From NCBI GenBank assembly GCA_900756495.1, contig CAAEKI010000164.1:1-8840 (forward strand): a stretch of 8,840 bases of DNA, in the 5' to 3' direction. Positions 1-6,867 of this stretch are shown here, in pieces (position 1 is the stretch's first letter; each line of letters starts with the position of its first letter). The stretch is from an uncultured Oscillospiraceae bacterium. Lineage in GTDB: Bacteria > Bacillota > Clostridia > Oscillospirales > Oscillospiraceae. The notes beneath the pieces are model-generated. The model did no database searches. It was not told the DNA's origin and worked only from the letters and a program-made list of their open reading frames with translations. Both the position numbers and the translations under genes were made by a program.

Positions 1-236
1 AAACGGCGGGCCCGGTCTGGATGCCGGTTGTTGGAGAGAATGAAGAGGGTCACGCCGCTGGCCTTCAGCTCCCTTTCCCAGGCCCGTACACGCTCCGTAG
101 GCTCCGCAACGCCATAGGGGACCAGTGTGTTGTCCAGATCGGCCAGCAGCAGCCGGATGCCTCTTTCCGCCAGCGCGGCAGGTTCAATGTCGTAAATGCT
201 CTGATAGGCCCGCCGGGCCAGGAGGGAAAATCCCAT
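1..236 (-). CDS. yqeG: YqeG-family HAD phosphatase (IIIA type), 3' end cut by window
   Basis: The gene starts at the ATG at 236-234 and runs off the left edge, so only the first 78 residues are visible. Residues 31-40 read LADLDNTLVP, which is HAD motif I with the nucleophile D33 and the acid/base D35. LFILSNN at 64-70 is the motif II strand ending in S68. The N-terminus (MGFSLLARRAYQSIYDI) and the DLDNTLVP sequence are typical of the YqeG subfamily, small cytoplasmic phosphatases of about 170 residues whose physiological substrate is not settled. In Bacillus and many clostridia yqeG sits beside yqeH or aroE; here the downstream neighbours are outside the window. A ribosome binding site (AGAAGGGG) lies about 8 bases before the ATG, and a good housekeeping promoter lies upstream. 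Motif III and the Mg-binding motif IV fall outside the window. Family assignment is confident; function is not. Confidence 0.88.
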   Translation of the reverse strand, partial: MGFSLLARRAYQSIYDIEPAALAERGIRLLLADLDNTLVPYGVAEPTERVRAWERELKASGVTLFILSNNRHPDRARR

Positions 237-278
237 TGCGCCACCCCTTCTAACCGCAAACTTGTCCGCATAGAATTT

Positions 279-307
279 ATTATACACACTTCCAAGAACT
301 TGGACAA
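279..307 (-). promoter_or_regulatory. Putative housekeeping (SigA-type) promoter of yqeG
   Basis: On the minus strand, TTGTCC (307-302) and a perfect TATAAT (284-279) are separated by 17 bp. The predicted start of transcription is near 272, giving a leader of about 36 bases that contains the yqeG ribosome binding site. The -35 box matches consensus at only 4 of 6 positions; the -10 box is perfect. Confidence 0.55.
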
Positions 308-323
308 GGGGGTAACTTCCACT

Positions 324-1097
324 ATGCTTGCCAAATCGAATCTGATTCTCTCCGCCCCGCCCGACTTCGCCAAAGCCGCTCAGGAAACAGGTCTCCCCGT
401 AGCCCATATGGCCTACCGGATTGGGGGCGGCCCCCATCTCTTTCGGGCCAACATGCCGGTGGCTGTCCGGGGCGGGCTCATGGTCATCGACAACCGGGGC
501 TTTGATGGCCGTGGGGAGTCCACCCCCTTCTGCCACGAGGTGCTTCGCGAGTGTACCGCCCGCGGGTTCACCGGCGTCTTCTGCGACTTTGAGGGCCGTC
601 CCATGCAGCTTCTGGCCAAGGTTGTAGAAGAATTGGGATCGCTGCTCCATAAACGGAACTGGCCTCTCTATGTCACCGAGGCCTACGGCAACTGCTCGGA
701 CAAGGCGAAGGTTCTGATCTCCACCGCCCTGTCAGGGGGTTCTCTGCGCCAGCGGCTGGAGGACGCGCTGCAGCAGTATGGGGGCCGGGTGGCCCTGGCG
801 GTAGAGCGCGTGGCTGAGGACTTCTTTCTCCCCTCCCCCACCGGACAGGGCACGCCGCTGAGCCGGGAGGAATTAAAGGCCCGCATGGAGGAGCGATCCC
901 CCTCCGTTTTCTTTTCCAGCGAGCTGTGCGCGCATTATTTTACTTATATGTCCAAACAAAATGGAGCCCACTTTATTCTGTTCGACGACGCCGGAAGTAT
1001 CCGTAAAAAACTGCAGATTGCCCGCAGCCTGGATATTGAGGACGCCATTTTGGCCTATCCCCAGGTGGACGATCTGCTGCCGGAGCTGCTGGCATAA
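324..1097 (+). CDS. Hypothetical protein, possible degenerate GH18-like TIM barrel
   Basis: This 257-residue protein has no signal peptide and no membrane segment, so it is probably cytoplasmic. The open frame extends upstream to base 21, but that part is antisense to yqeG. The ATG at 324 is preferred because it follows an AAGGGGGT ribosome binding site at 305-312 and leaves yqeG free. Residues 81-90, GFTGVFCDFE, fit the beta-4 signature of family 18 glycoside hydrolases (typically GFDGIDIDWE): the last Asp (D88) and the catalytic-position Glu (E90) are kept, but the first two Asp positions are T83 and F86. Residues 219-245 (from LFDDAGSIRKKLQIAR) resemble the chitinase-type C-terminal strand and helix in which a 'DD..S...K...A..L.' segment follows the substrate tyrosine loop. 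Both resemblances come from reading the sequence, not a search. If it is a GH18 relative, it may be a non-catalytic or altered enzyme. The gene diverges from yqeG and ends at a shared hairpin facing rpsU. Confidence 0.6.
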   Translation: MLAKSNLILSAPPDFAKAAQETGLPVAHMAYRIGGGPHLFRANMPVAVRGGLMVIDNRGFDGRGESTPFCHEVLRECTARGFTGVFCDFEGRPMQLLAKVVEELGSLLHKRNWPLYVTEAYGNCSDKAKVLISTALSGGSLRQRLEDALQQYGGRVALAVERVAEDFFLPSPTGQGTPLSREELKARMEERSPSVFFSSELCAHYFTYMSKQNGAHFILFDDAGSIRKKLQIARSLDIEDAILAYPQVDDLLPELLA

Positions 1098-1132
1098 CGG
1101 CTCGGCCGGCAGCGCGCTCCACTCGGTGCAGC

Positions 1133-1163
1133 AAAAACCCCGCGCCCTCGGGGCGCGGGGTTT
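1133..1163. terminator. Strong bidirectional terminator between the GH18-like gene and rpsU
   Basis: A perfect 13-bp stem (1135-1147 with 1151-1163, GC core CCCCGCGCCC) closes a TCG loop. Read on the minus strand, it follows the rpsU stop by 11 bases and runs into TTTTT (1137-1133), a classic intrinsic terminator. Read on the plus strand, it lies 37 bases after the hypothetical gene's stop, with only a short T run, so it is weaker in that direction. Confidence 0.88.
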
Positions 1164-1174
1164 AATGACGGCTC

Positions 1175-1357
1175 TTAATAGAACTTTTTCCTGTTCTTGC
1201 GGGCGGCCTCAGACTTCTTGCGGCGCTTGACGCTCGGACTCTCGTAGTGCTCGCGCTTACGGACCTCGGCCAGTACGCCCGACTTAGCGCAGCTGCGCTT
1301 AAACCGCTTGAGTGCACTCTCCAGCGATTCATTTTCCTTCACATGGACTTCCGACAT
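1175..1357 (-). CDS. rpsU: 30S ribosomal protein S21
   Basis: The 60-residue product is the full usual length of bS21. The N-terminus [21 protein letters not shown] and the centre [20 protein letters not shown] are characteristic, and the C-terminus is the usual very basic tail ([17 protein letters not shown]). S21 binds the small ribosomal subunit near the anti-Shine-Dalgarno region and helps initiation. The open frame extends 16 codons further upstream, but the ATG at 1357 has the strong ribosome binding site (GGAGGGAGGGG) and matches the family start. It appears to be its own transcription unit, with a perfect consensus promoter 70-100 bases upstream and a strong terminator after the stop. 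In many Firmicutes rpsU is followed by yqeY; that gene is absent here. Confidence 0.97.
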   Translation of the reverse strand: MSEVHVKENESLESALKRFKRSCAKSGVLAEVRKREHYESPSVKRRKKSEAARKNRKKFY

Positions 1358-1428
1358 TGACTTCCCCTCCCTCCGAAGCGGCAGGTATCGCCGCCAAAGG
1401 GCCACAAAGATATGGCTTTAACAGTACC

Positions 1429-1457
1429 ATTATATGCAGGAATCCGTCAGTTGTCAA
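1429..1457 (-). promoter_or_regulatory. Perfect consensus housekeeping promoter of rpsU
   Basis: On the minus strand, TTGACA (1457-1452) and TATAAT (1434-1429) match consensus at 12 of 12 positions with the ideal 17-bp spacer. The transcription start is expected near 1422, giving a leader of about 65 bases before the rpsU ATG. It lies just after the stop codon of the VOC-family gene, so rpsU can be made independently of the upstream genes. Confidence 0.9.
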
Positions 1458-1474
1458 GGAGAAGATTTCGGCAT

Positions 1475-1858
1475 TCACCGCTCACAGAAGAATTCCACTT
1501 CCTCGCCTGCAGGCCCCTGGCAAAAGCCCACCCGTATGGGATAGTCCCCGCCCAAGACCGCATCCTTCGGCTCCACCAGAATGGGACGGCCCAGGGCGCG
1601 CATCTGCTCTATCATGCCGTCCACATCATCCGTGCGCAGTGCAATATGGGCGAAGCGGCCCTTATCGGGCAGCCCGGCGCCGTCGGCGAACACCTCCAGC
1701 AGGGTATTGCCCAGATCCAGCATTGCGCCGCGTCCCGCGCCTTCTCCCCAAGTCCGGACGGCCGGACATCCAAGCGTCTCCCCGTAAAAAGCCAGTACTT
1801 CCTCAAAATTTACTTCGTCTCTGGCCTTCAGGGCAATGTGATGAACACCATTTATCAT
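1475..1858 (-). CDS. VOC (glyoxalase/bleomycin resistance/dioxygenase) family protein
   Basis: The 127-residue product has the two-module beta-alpha-beta-beta-beta layout of a single-domain VOC protein. The start MINGVHHIALKARD carries H7, the second half begins with FAHIALRTDD carrying H71, and the two closing strands carry E55 (NTLLEVF) and E122 (GEEVEFF). These form the H/E/H/E metal set seen in glyoxalase I and methylmalonyl-CoA epimerase, so the protein is probably a metal-dependent lyase, isomerase or dioxygenase-like enzyme. The substrate cannot be told from the sequence. The ATG at 1858 follows a GGAGGGAG ribosome binding site at about 8 bases. The 122 bases between it and leuS show no clear terminator or promoter, so it may be read through from leuS. 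It ends 18 bases before the -35 box of the rpsU promoter. Confidence 0.85.
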   Translation of the reverse strand: MINGVHHIALKARDEVNFEEVLAFYGETLGCPAVRTWGEGAGRGAMLDLGNTLLEVFADGAGLPDKGRFAHIALRTDDVDGMIEQMRALGRPILVEPKDAVLGGDYPIRVGFCQGPAGEEVEFFCER

Positions 1859-1980
1859 AACGTTCTCCCTCCAGCATGACGGCCGATCCGGATGGCTGTG
1901 CTCTCCGCGGTTTCAGTCAGCTGCCTGCCGCAGCCTGCGCGCCTCCCGGCATTGCTCTCTAAATATGGCAGAACGAGCGC

Positions 1981-4458
1981 TCAGGCCTTTGGTTTGACAA
2001 TGAGGTTGACCAGCTTATTTTTGACCAAAATAACCTTTACGATGTCCATGCCGCCGATAAATTTCTGCACCTTGGGATCCTGGAGCGCTGCGGCCACCAC
2101 GGCATCCTGCTCACTGTCCAGAGCGACCGTGATGGTAGCGCGGAGCTTGCCGCCCACCTGAACGGCCATGTTGACCTCAGCCGCCACGGTCTTGCTCTCG
2201 TCGTAGACCGGCCAGGGCTGCCTGCAGGCCATTCCCTTTCCCCCGGCGAAACCCAGGTTCTCCCACAGCTCCTCTACCATATGAGGTGCAAAGGGAGAGA
2301 GCATCAGGAGCAGCGCCTCATAGTCGCCCCGTGAACAGCCGTTGGCGTAAAAATCATTGACCAGAGCCATGAGTGCGGCGATGGCGGTGTTGAACTTCAT
2401 GGCCTCGATATCGTCGGAAACCTTCTTAATGGCCTTGTGGACTGCACTCTCATTGGCAGGTGAATAATCCTCTCCTCCGGCGAGCTGCTCCGCCAGGTTC
2501 CAAACACGGTCCAGAAAACGCTTGCAGCCCTTGACGGCATTGGCACTCCAAGCAGCGGCTTTCTCAAAGTCGCCGATGAACATGATATACAGGCGCATGG
2601 TGTCTGCGCCGAACTCCGCCACCACATCGTTGGGATTGACCACGTTGCCCCGGGACTTGGACATCTTCTCGCCGCCCTCGCCCAAAATCATGCCGTGGCT
2701 GGTGCGCTTCCGATAGGGCTCCTTCGTCGGCACCACGCCGATGTCATAGAGGAACTTATGCCAAAAACGGGAGTAGAGCAGATGGAGCGTCGTGTGCTCC
2801 ATACCCCCGTTGTACCAGTCCACCGGGGACCAGTAATCCAGCGCCTCTTTGGAGGCCAGCGCCTTGTCGTTGTGGGGATCCATATAGCGCAGGAAATACC
2901 AGGAGGACCCCGCCCACTGGGGCATGGTATCGGTCTCCCGTCTAGCCGGTCCGCCGCAGTGGGGACAGGTGGTTTGCACCCAGTCGGTCATATGGGCCAG
3001 CGGGGACTCGCCGTTGTCGGTGGGCTCGTAGCTCTTCACATCAGGGAGCAGTAATGGCAGCTCCTCCTCCGGCAGGGGCACCCAGCCGCACTTGTCACAC
3101 CAGACCATGGGGATGGGCTCGCCCCAATAGCGCTGCCGGGAGAACACCCAGTCCCTCAGCTTGTAGTTGACCTGCTCGTGGCCAATCCCCTGCTCCTCCA
3201 ACCACTTGGTGATGACGGGGATAGCCTCTCTGACGGTCATACCGTCCAGGAAGCCGGAGTTGACCATGATTCCGGTATCGTCCTTGGCCGTGAAGGCCTC
3301 CTTCTGGACATCCTCACCGCCGGAGACCACCTCGATGATCTCACAGCCGAACTTCTTGGCAAAGGCCCAGTCCCTGGTGTCGTGGGCCGGGACTGCCATG
3401 ATGGCGCCGGTGCCGTAAGAGGAGAGGACATAGTCGGAGATAAAGATGGGGATCTCCTTGCCATTGACAGGGTTCACAGCCCGCACACCCTGAAGCATAA
3501 CGCCCGTCTTCTCCTTGTCGGCGGCCAACTCGGTGCGCTCAAAATCGGACTTCTTGGCGGCGGCCTCAATATAGGCGTTGACCTCCCCCAGGTTGCCCAG
3601 CTTGTCCGCCCACTTTTTTACATATGCATGCTCAGGAGCCATAACCATATAGGTCGCCCCGAAGAGGGTATCGGGCCGGGTGGTAAAGATGCGCAGCACA
3701 TCCCCCTCCGTCGTCTGGAAATCCACCTCGGCGCCGGTGGAACGGCCAATCCAGTTCTTCTGCTGGATCTTTACCCGCTCGATGAAGTCCAAATCGTCCA
3801 GGTCGTCGATGAGGCGCTGGGCGTACTCGGTGATCTTGAGCATCCACTGGCTCTTCTCCTTGCGGACCACAGGGGCGCCGCAGCGCTCACAGACGCCCTC
3901 CACAACCTCTTCATTGGCCAGCACACACTTGCAGGAGGTACACCAGTTCACGGGCATCGTGGTCTTGTATGCCAGGCCTTTTTTCCAGAGCTGAAGGAAA
4001 ATCCACTGCGTCCACTTATAGTAGCTGGGATCGGTGGTATTGATCACCCGGTCCCAGTCAAAAGAGTAGCCCAGCATCTTGAGCTGTCTGGTGAAGTTCT
4101 CAATGTTGTCGTGGGTCACCTTGGCAGGGTGGATGTGGTTTTTGATGGCATAATTCTCGGTGGGCAGGCCGAAGGCATCGTACCCCATAGGGAAGAGGAC
4201 GTTGTAGCCGTCCATGCGTTTTTTTCGGGCCACCACGTCCATGGCGGTATAGGGCCGGGCGTGGCCCACGTGCAGGCCCTGGCCGGAGGGATAGGGGAAC
4301 TCCACCAGGCCGTAGAACTTGGGCTTGTCCCCCCCGTTCACGGCGGCAAATGCCTTGGTCTCCTCCCATTTCTTCTGCCACTTGGGTTCAATGGATGCGA
4401 AATCGTACTTCAAATCTCTCACGCTTTCCTCTGAATCTATCGTCTTCGCCTCAGGCAT
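1981..4458 (-). CDS. leuS: Leucyl-tRNA synthetase
   Basis: This 825-residue product has the usual length of a bacterial LeuRS, a class I synthetase that charges tRNA-Leu. The HIGH motif is HVGH at 63-66 after PYPSGQGL, and KMSKS is at 598-602 followed by RGNVVNP. The CP1 editing domain (about 230-420) carries the threonine-rich TTRPDTLFG at 259-267 and the conserved Asp at D360 (AVPAHD), so post-transfer editing should be intact. Cysteine pairs at 173/176 and 190/193, and at 454/457 and 498/501, look like zinc-binding knuckles. The C-terminal tRNA-binding domain is present. The ATG at 4458 has no ribosome binding site and would sit only about 9 bases after the predicted transcription start. 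A GTG at 4422 (residue 13) has AGAGGA just upstream and begins closer to the usual family start (the LKYDF segment), so translation may really start there. No T-box leader is visible. Confidence 0.97.
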   Translation of the reverse strand: MPEAKTIDSEESVRDLKYDFASIEPKWQKKWEETKAFAAVNGGDKPKFYGLVEFPYPSGQGLHVGHARPYTAMDVVARKKRMDGYNVLFPMGYDAFGLPTENYAIKNHIHPAKVTHDNIENFTRQLKMLGYSFDWDRVINTTDPSYYKWTQWIFLQLWKKGLAYKTTMPVNWCTSCKCVLANEEVVEGVCERCGAPVVRKEKSQWMLKITEYAQRLIDDLDDLDFIERVKIQQKNWIGRSTGAEVDFQTTEGDVLRIFTTRPDTLFGATYMVMAPEHAYVKKWADKLGNLGEVNAYIEAAAKKSDFERTELAADKEKTGVMLQGVRAVNPVNGKEIPIFISDYVLSSYGTGAIMAVPAHDTRDWAFAKKFGCEIIEVVSGGEDVQKEAFTAKDDTGIMVNSGFLDGMTVREAIPVITKWLEEQGIGHEQVNYKLRDWVFSRQRYWGEPIPMVWCDKCGWVPLPEEELPLLLPDVKSYEPTDNGESPLAHMTDWVQTTCPHCGGPARRETDTMPQWAGSSWYFLRYMDPHNDKALASKEALDYWSPVDWYNGGMEHTTLHLLYSRFWHKFLYDIGVVPTKEPYRKRTSHGMILGEGGEKMSKSRGNVVNPNDVVAEFGADTMRLYIMFIGDFEKAAAWSANAVKGCKRFLDRVWNLAEQLAGGEDYSPANESAVHKAIKKVSDDIEAMKFNTAIAALMALVNDFYANGCSRGDYEALLLMLSPFAPHMVEELWENLGFAGGKGMACRQPWPVYDESKTVAAEVNMAVQVGGKLRATITVALDSEQDAVVAAALQDPKVQKFIGGMDIVKVILVKNKLVNLIVKPKA

Positions 4459-4473
4459 GATGCAATCTGTGAT

Positions 4474-4502
4474 ATTATACTGGAAAAGCGTCCGGATTTC
4501 AA
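4474..4502 (-). promoter_or_regulatory. Housekeeping promoter of leuS, very close to the start codon
   Basis: On the minus strand, TTGAAA (4502-4497) and TATAAT (4479-4474) are separated by 17 bp, 11 of 12 positions matching consensus (only one -35 base differs). The expected transcription start is G4467 or a neighbouring base, which is 8-10 bases before the leuS ATG at 4458. Confidence 0.8.
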
Positions 4503-4514
4503 GAGGAACCCTGG

Positions 4515-4554
4515 AAAAGCGAGAGGCGGGCCGTAAAACCGCCGGCCGGCTCTC
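4515..4554. terminator. Hairpin between the DUF4179-like gene and leuS, likely terminator
   Basis: GAGAG (4521-4525) pairs with CTCTC (4550-4554), and GGCCG (4529-4533) with CGGCC (4543-4547), giving an interrupted GC-rich stem. Read on the minus strand it lies about 20 bases after the stop of the upstream gene and is followed by GC and TTTT (4518-4515). A T6 run (4558-4563) lies on the other side, but no plus-strand gene ends here. It is imperfect, so this is a moderate call. Confidence 0.5.
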
Positions 4555-4574
4555 CCATTTTTTAATATGCGCTT

Positions 4575-5852
4575 CTACTCCAGAGGGATATGCACTGTCT
4601 GTCCTTCCAGTACGTCGTAGCGCTGGACAAAAAACCAGAACTGGGTCACCTTGTCCGCATCCCGCACGCAGGATTCCGCGCTGGGCGTCATGACCACGGT
4701 GATGGCACCGTCGGAGCGATCCTTGTACCGCTCCACCCGCACATCATCAAAAAGATCGTTGCCCTCTGCGTCCATGAGATGGGGAGTCAACGCATTGATA
4801 ATCCGACTGAAGCTGTTATTAGTCGCCCCTACCGGCTTCATCTCGATCATAATCTGTCCTCCCTCAGCCGTGTAAGAGATCGGGACATAGCCGCCGTCCG
4901 GGTTGCCCGGGTCCTCACAGGGCAACTCATCCACCGCCACCGTCTTTCGGGGAGAAGCAGGGCCTACATCACAGGTTGGAATCAGCTCCAGGTTCTTCAG
5001 CATGCTCACATCTCCAAACAGCTCATATATGTCAACGCAGTATCCCTCCGGATCCCAATGGTGGTTAACCCAAACCTCAGAAAAGGGAATATAGGTCCCG
5101 CTGTCCCCGTCCCGCAGGACGAAGTCCGCTCCAAAGGCATCGTGTCCCTCCACCTTCTCCCGGCACAGCGTGAGCAGAGCGCCCAGCGGGGAGCGCTCCA
5201 GAGAGATTACATCCACCTGTACGTCCTGGCCCTGGATCATAGCGGTAAAGGTCACGTCCGAGTCAAATCGTTCGCTCTGGATGGGACGTGCCGTAAAGTC
5301 CAGGCTGAACTCCCCCACCAGCTTCCACCCGCCGTTGTCGTCCCGCTCATAATCACCGCCCCGCAGCTGAACGGTTTCTCCATCCGTCAAGGGGCGGCGG
5401 AGAAGAAATCGCCAGGCACCATATACCGTGTGTGTGTCCGCCAAGTAAGCCTGCGGCTCAAAACTGTTGTTGTAGCCCTCCTGGGAGATCTCCTCCTCGC
5501 CGGAGTACAGATAAAACCCAGGCATGTACGCAATCGTCTGGAACCCGTCATCCCGCCTTTCCGCCTGGAGCCGCTCCAGCTCCTCCTGTGTCACCACCGG
5601 CTCCCGGAAACGGACTGAGTAAAAAATCGTGCAGAAGGTCCTGTCCATGACCACCTGGTCTACGGTGACCACGTCCCCGTTCTCCGCCGTCACCGACTTT
5701 CCAACCTTCTGGGCATAGGTCTCATAGATCTCATTCATACCCAGATAGGCATACTCGTCCCGCTCCTTCAGAAACTCAAAGGCCCCCATACAGTAGGCCG
5801 CTGCCGTGGCCGCCGCCATAGCGCACACCACCGCCGATTTCCTCCCTCTCAT
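4575..5852 (-). CDS. Membrane-anchored extracytoplasmic protein, DUF4179-like, no sigma-binding domain
   Basis: The product, 425 residues from the ATG at 5852, has a short basic start (MRGRKS), one hydrophobic segment at about 6-26 ([19 protein letters not shown]), and a long extracytoplasmic remainder, so it is anchored or exported. Residues 57-80 ([21 protein letters not shown]...) match the pattern of the DUF4179 domain and of the anti-sigma factor at 6868-8229. A second shared region, 182-229 ([11 protein letters not shown]...SPLGALLTL), fits the later beta-rich domain of that protein. Unlike the anti-sigma factor it has almost nothing before the membrane segment, so it cannot hold a sigma factor in the same way. 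Three starts are possible: GTG 5873 (432 residues), ATG 5852, and GTG 5831, which alone has a clear ribosome binding site (AGGGAGG, 9 bases away) but loses the basic residues. An ECF-like promoter lies upstream and a hairpin lies downstream. The role is unknown; sensing or modulating the envelope signal is an inference. Confidence 0.75.
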   Translation of the reverse strand: MRGRKSAVVCAMAAATAAAYCMGAFEFLKERDEYAYLGMNEIYETYAQKVGKSVTAENGDVVTVDQVVMDRTFCTIFYSVRFREPVVTQEELERLQAERRDDGFQTIAYMPGFYLYSGEEEISQEGYNNSFEPQAYLADTHTVYGAWRFLLRRPLTDGETVQLRGGDYERDDNGGWKLVGEFSLDFTARPIQSERFDSDVTFTAMIQGQDVQVDVISLERSPLGALLTLCREKVEGHDAFGADFVLRDGDSGTYIPFSEVWVNHHWDPEGYCVDIYELFGDVSMLKNLELIPTCDVGPASPRKTVAVDELPCEDPGNPDGGYVPISYTAEGGQIMIEMKPVGATNNSFSRIINALTPHLMDAEGNDLFDDVRVERYKDRSDGAITVVMTPSAESCVRDADKVTQFWFFVQRYDVLEGQTVHIPLE

Positions 5853-5868
5853 AGAGCGCTCTGTTTCA

Positions 5869-5896
5869 TACACGTTTCAGCGCCGAAAAAGGTTAC
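5869..5896 (-). promoter_or_regulatory. Candidate ECF-sigma promoter for the DUF4179-like gene
   Basis: On the minus strand GTAACC (5896-5891), then TTTTT, a total spacer of 16 bp, and CGTGTA (5874-5869) fit the general ECF pattern of an AAC-type -35 and a CGT-type -10. The motif lies directly after the terminator of the upstream gene. Transcription would begin near 5863, ruling out the GTG at 5873 as start and leaving ATG 5852 or GTG 5831. The neighbouring sigma gene has a similar element with the same spacing. This is motif reading only. Confidence 0.45.
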
Positions 5897-5905
5897 AAAA
5901 ATATG

Positions 5906-5938
5906 AAAACAGCGGACGGCCCTTCGGGCTGTCCGCTG
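5906..5938 (-). terminator. Intrinsic terminator after the polytopic membrane protein gene
   Basis: A 13-bp stem (5910-5922 with 5926-5938, one G-T pair) closes a TTC loop, and on the minus strand it is followed by TTTT (5909-5906). It begins 21 bases after the stop codon of the membrane protein gene. Confidence 0.85.
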
Positions 5939-5959
5939 CAGAACAACGGGATGATATCG

Positions 5960-6712
5960 CTATGTATGCCGGCTTAGTCTGCTGTCCCAGCATATCAGGC
6001 CAATCATAATCAGCAGCCAGAGCAACAGGATAACAGGGGCCGCAATAAGGGCATCCATGTGCTGGAGGGACAACAGGAAAGCGAAGCAGGCCAAGTAGGT
6101 AATCAAAATTTTCAGCACATTGATTATCACGCCCCTCAGCAGGAATACACCCACCCCGATCAGAAACACGTGGGCCAGCAGCCCCATGGCAAAAACGCCG
6201 CCGCCTACAATGATCAGACTGGCCAGCATACATATGACACGCTGGGCCGTTTCGGCCAGCTGTACCACCTGGGCAGAAAAGAAATCCATGATAACAATGG
6301 CAAGCCAGGCTGCCATAAACGTAAATAGGGTCTGAAGAAGAAAGTAAGCCGTCTTCTCCAAAAAATTCCCGCCCAGTCCCACCAGCAACAGCCTGGCCAG
6401 TGAAGAGCCGATGCAGAAAATCACTGTAACCAACACCGCCTGCATGACCTCATTCCAGAACGCCAACTCACTTGGGATGCTCTGCGCGCCTATCAGCAGC
6501 AGATCAGGTACTGCACCAGAGAGCAGGCCTCCGATAATCCCATTCATCAGGTCGTAGAGCAAGTTGCCAAAGGGCAGCACATTCGCCAGGGCCAACAGCA
6601 CATCCTGCGGCGCCGGGTTGGGCGACAGTGCACAGGCAAGGGTAAAAAACGGCGGCAGCAGAATCACCCACAGCAGGAGCACCGCAATTAACTTAATTGC
6701 ACCGCGCAGCAC
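5960..6712 (-). CDS. Polytopic membrane protein of unknown function
   Basis: I do not recognise this 250-residue protein. It is very hydrophobic, with about six to eight membrane segments visible: roughly 6-28, 55-75, 89-112, 121-143, 158-193 (long enough for two passes), 195-217 and 222-242, ending in a short hydrophilic tail (CWDSRLSRHT). There is no obvious catalytic motif, nucleotide-binding site or transporter signature; a small glycine-rich stretch (IIVGGGVFAMG) lies at 167-177. The start is a GTG at 6712 with a nearly perfect ribosome binding site (AAAAGGAGG, 8 bases away). A weak promoter candidate (GAGACA, 17 bp, TATAGA at 6782-6754) lies upstream. Terminators on both sides suggest a single-gene transcript, or partial read-through from the sigma/anti-sigma operon. 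A membrane role linked to that operon is only suggested by position. Confidence 0.8.
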   Translation of the reverse strand: MLRGAIKLIAVLLLWVILLPPFFTLACALSPNPAPQDVLLALANVLPFGNLLYDLMNGIIGGLLSGAVPDLLLIGAQSIPSELAFWNEVMQAVLVTVIFCIGSSLARLLLVGLGGNFLEKTAYFLLQTLFTFMAAWLAIVIMDFFSAQVVQLAETAQRVICMLASLIIVGGGVFAMGLLAHVFLIGVGVFLLRGVIINVLKILITYLACFAFLLSLQHMDALIAAPVILLLWLLIMIGLICWDSRLSRHT

Positions 6713-6817
6713 ACGGTTTCCCTCCTTTTGAATAGGATCTCCCCATCCTCATCTCTATATCTTTTTTTACCATAACTGTCTCCTTTTGTCCAGACTATTC
6801 CACCTAGGCGACAAATA

Positions 6818-6849
6818 GGACCCCGGAGAGGGTAATCTCTCCGGGGCCC
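6818..6849 (-). terminator. Hairpin terminator after the sigma/anti-sigma operon
   Basis: CCCCGGAGAG (6821-6830) pairs perfectly with CTCTCCGGGG (6837-6846) around a GGTAAT loop, and two more G-C pairs extend it past one mismatch. It starts 18 bases after the stop of the anti-sigma gene. The tail on the minus strand (TATTTGT) is poor in T, so termination may be incomplete. Confidence 0.65.
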
Positions 6850-6867
6850 TGAATGGAAAACAGATAT

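Noticed and set aside
21..323. N-terminal extension of the plus-strand hypothetical protein by 101 codons
   Set aside because: It is antisense to the yqeG coding sequence, whose HAD motifs are clear, and has no ribosome binding site; the ATG at 324 has one.
1859..1980. Terminator or separate promoter between leuS and the VOC gene
   Set aside because: I found only short GC-rich repeats with no T run and no paired -35/-10 boxes, so no call is made.
3178..4434. Long plus-strand open frame (418 codons) opposite leuS
   Set aside because: It is a codon-bias shadow of leuS on the opposite strand, with no family signature; leuS has all its catalytic motifs in the other frame.
4459..4574. T-box riboswitch upstream of leuS
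   Set aside because: The gap is only about 115 bases, holds a terminator of the upstream gene and a promoter next to the ATG, and leaves no room for a T-box leader.
4590..5618. Plus-strand open frame (342 codons) opposite the DUF4179-like gene
   Set aside because: No recognisable domain, and the minus-strand frame has a membrane anchor, domain resemblance, and a flanking promoter and terminator.
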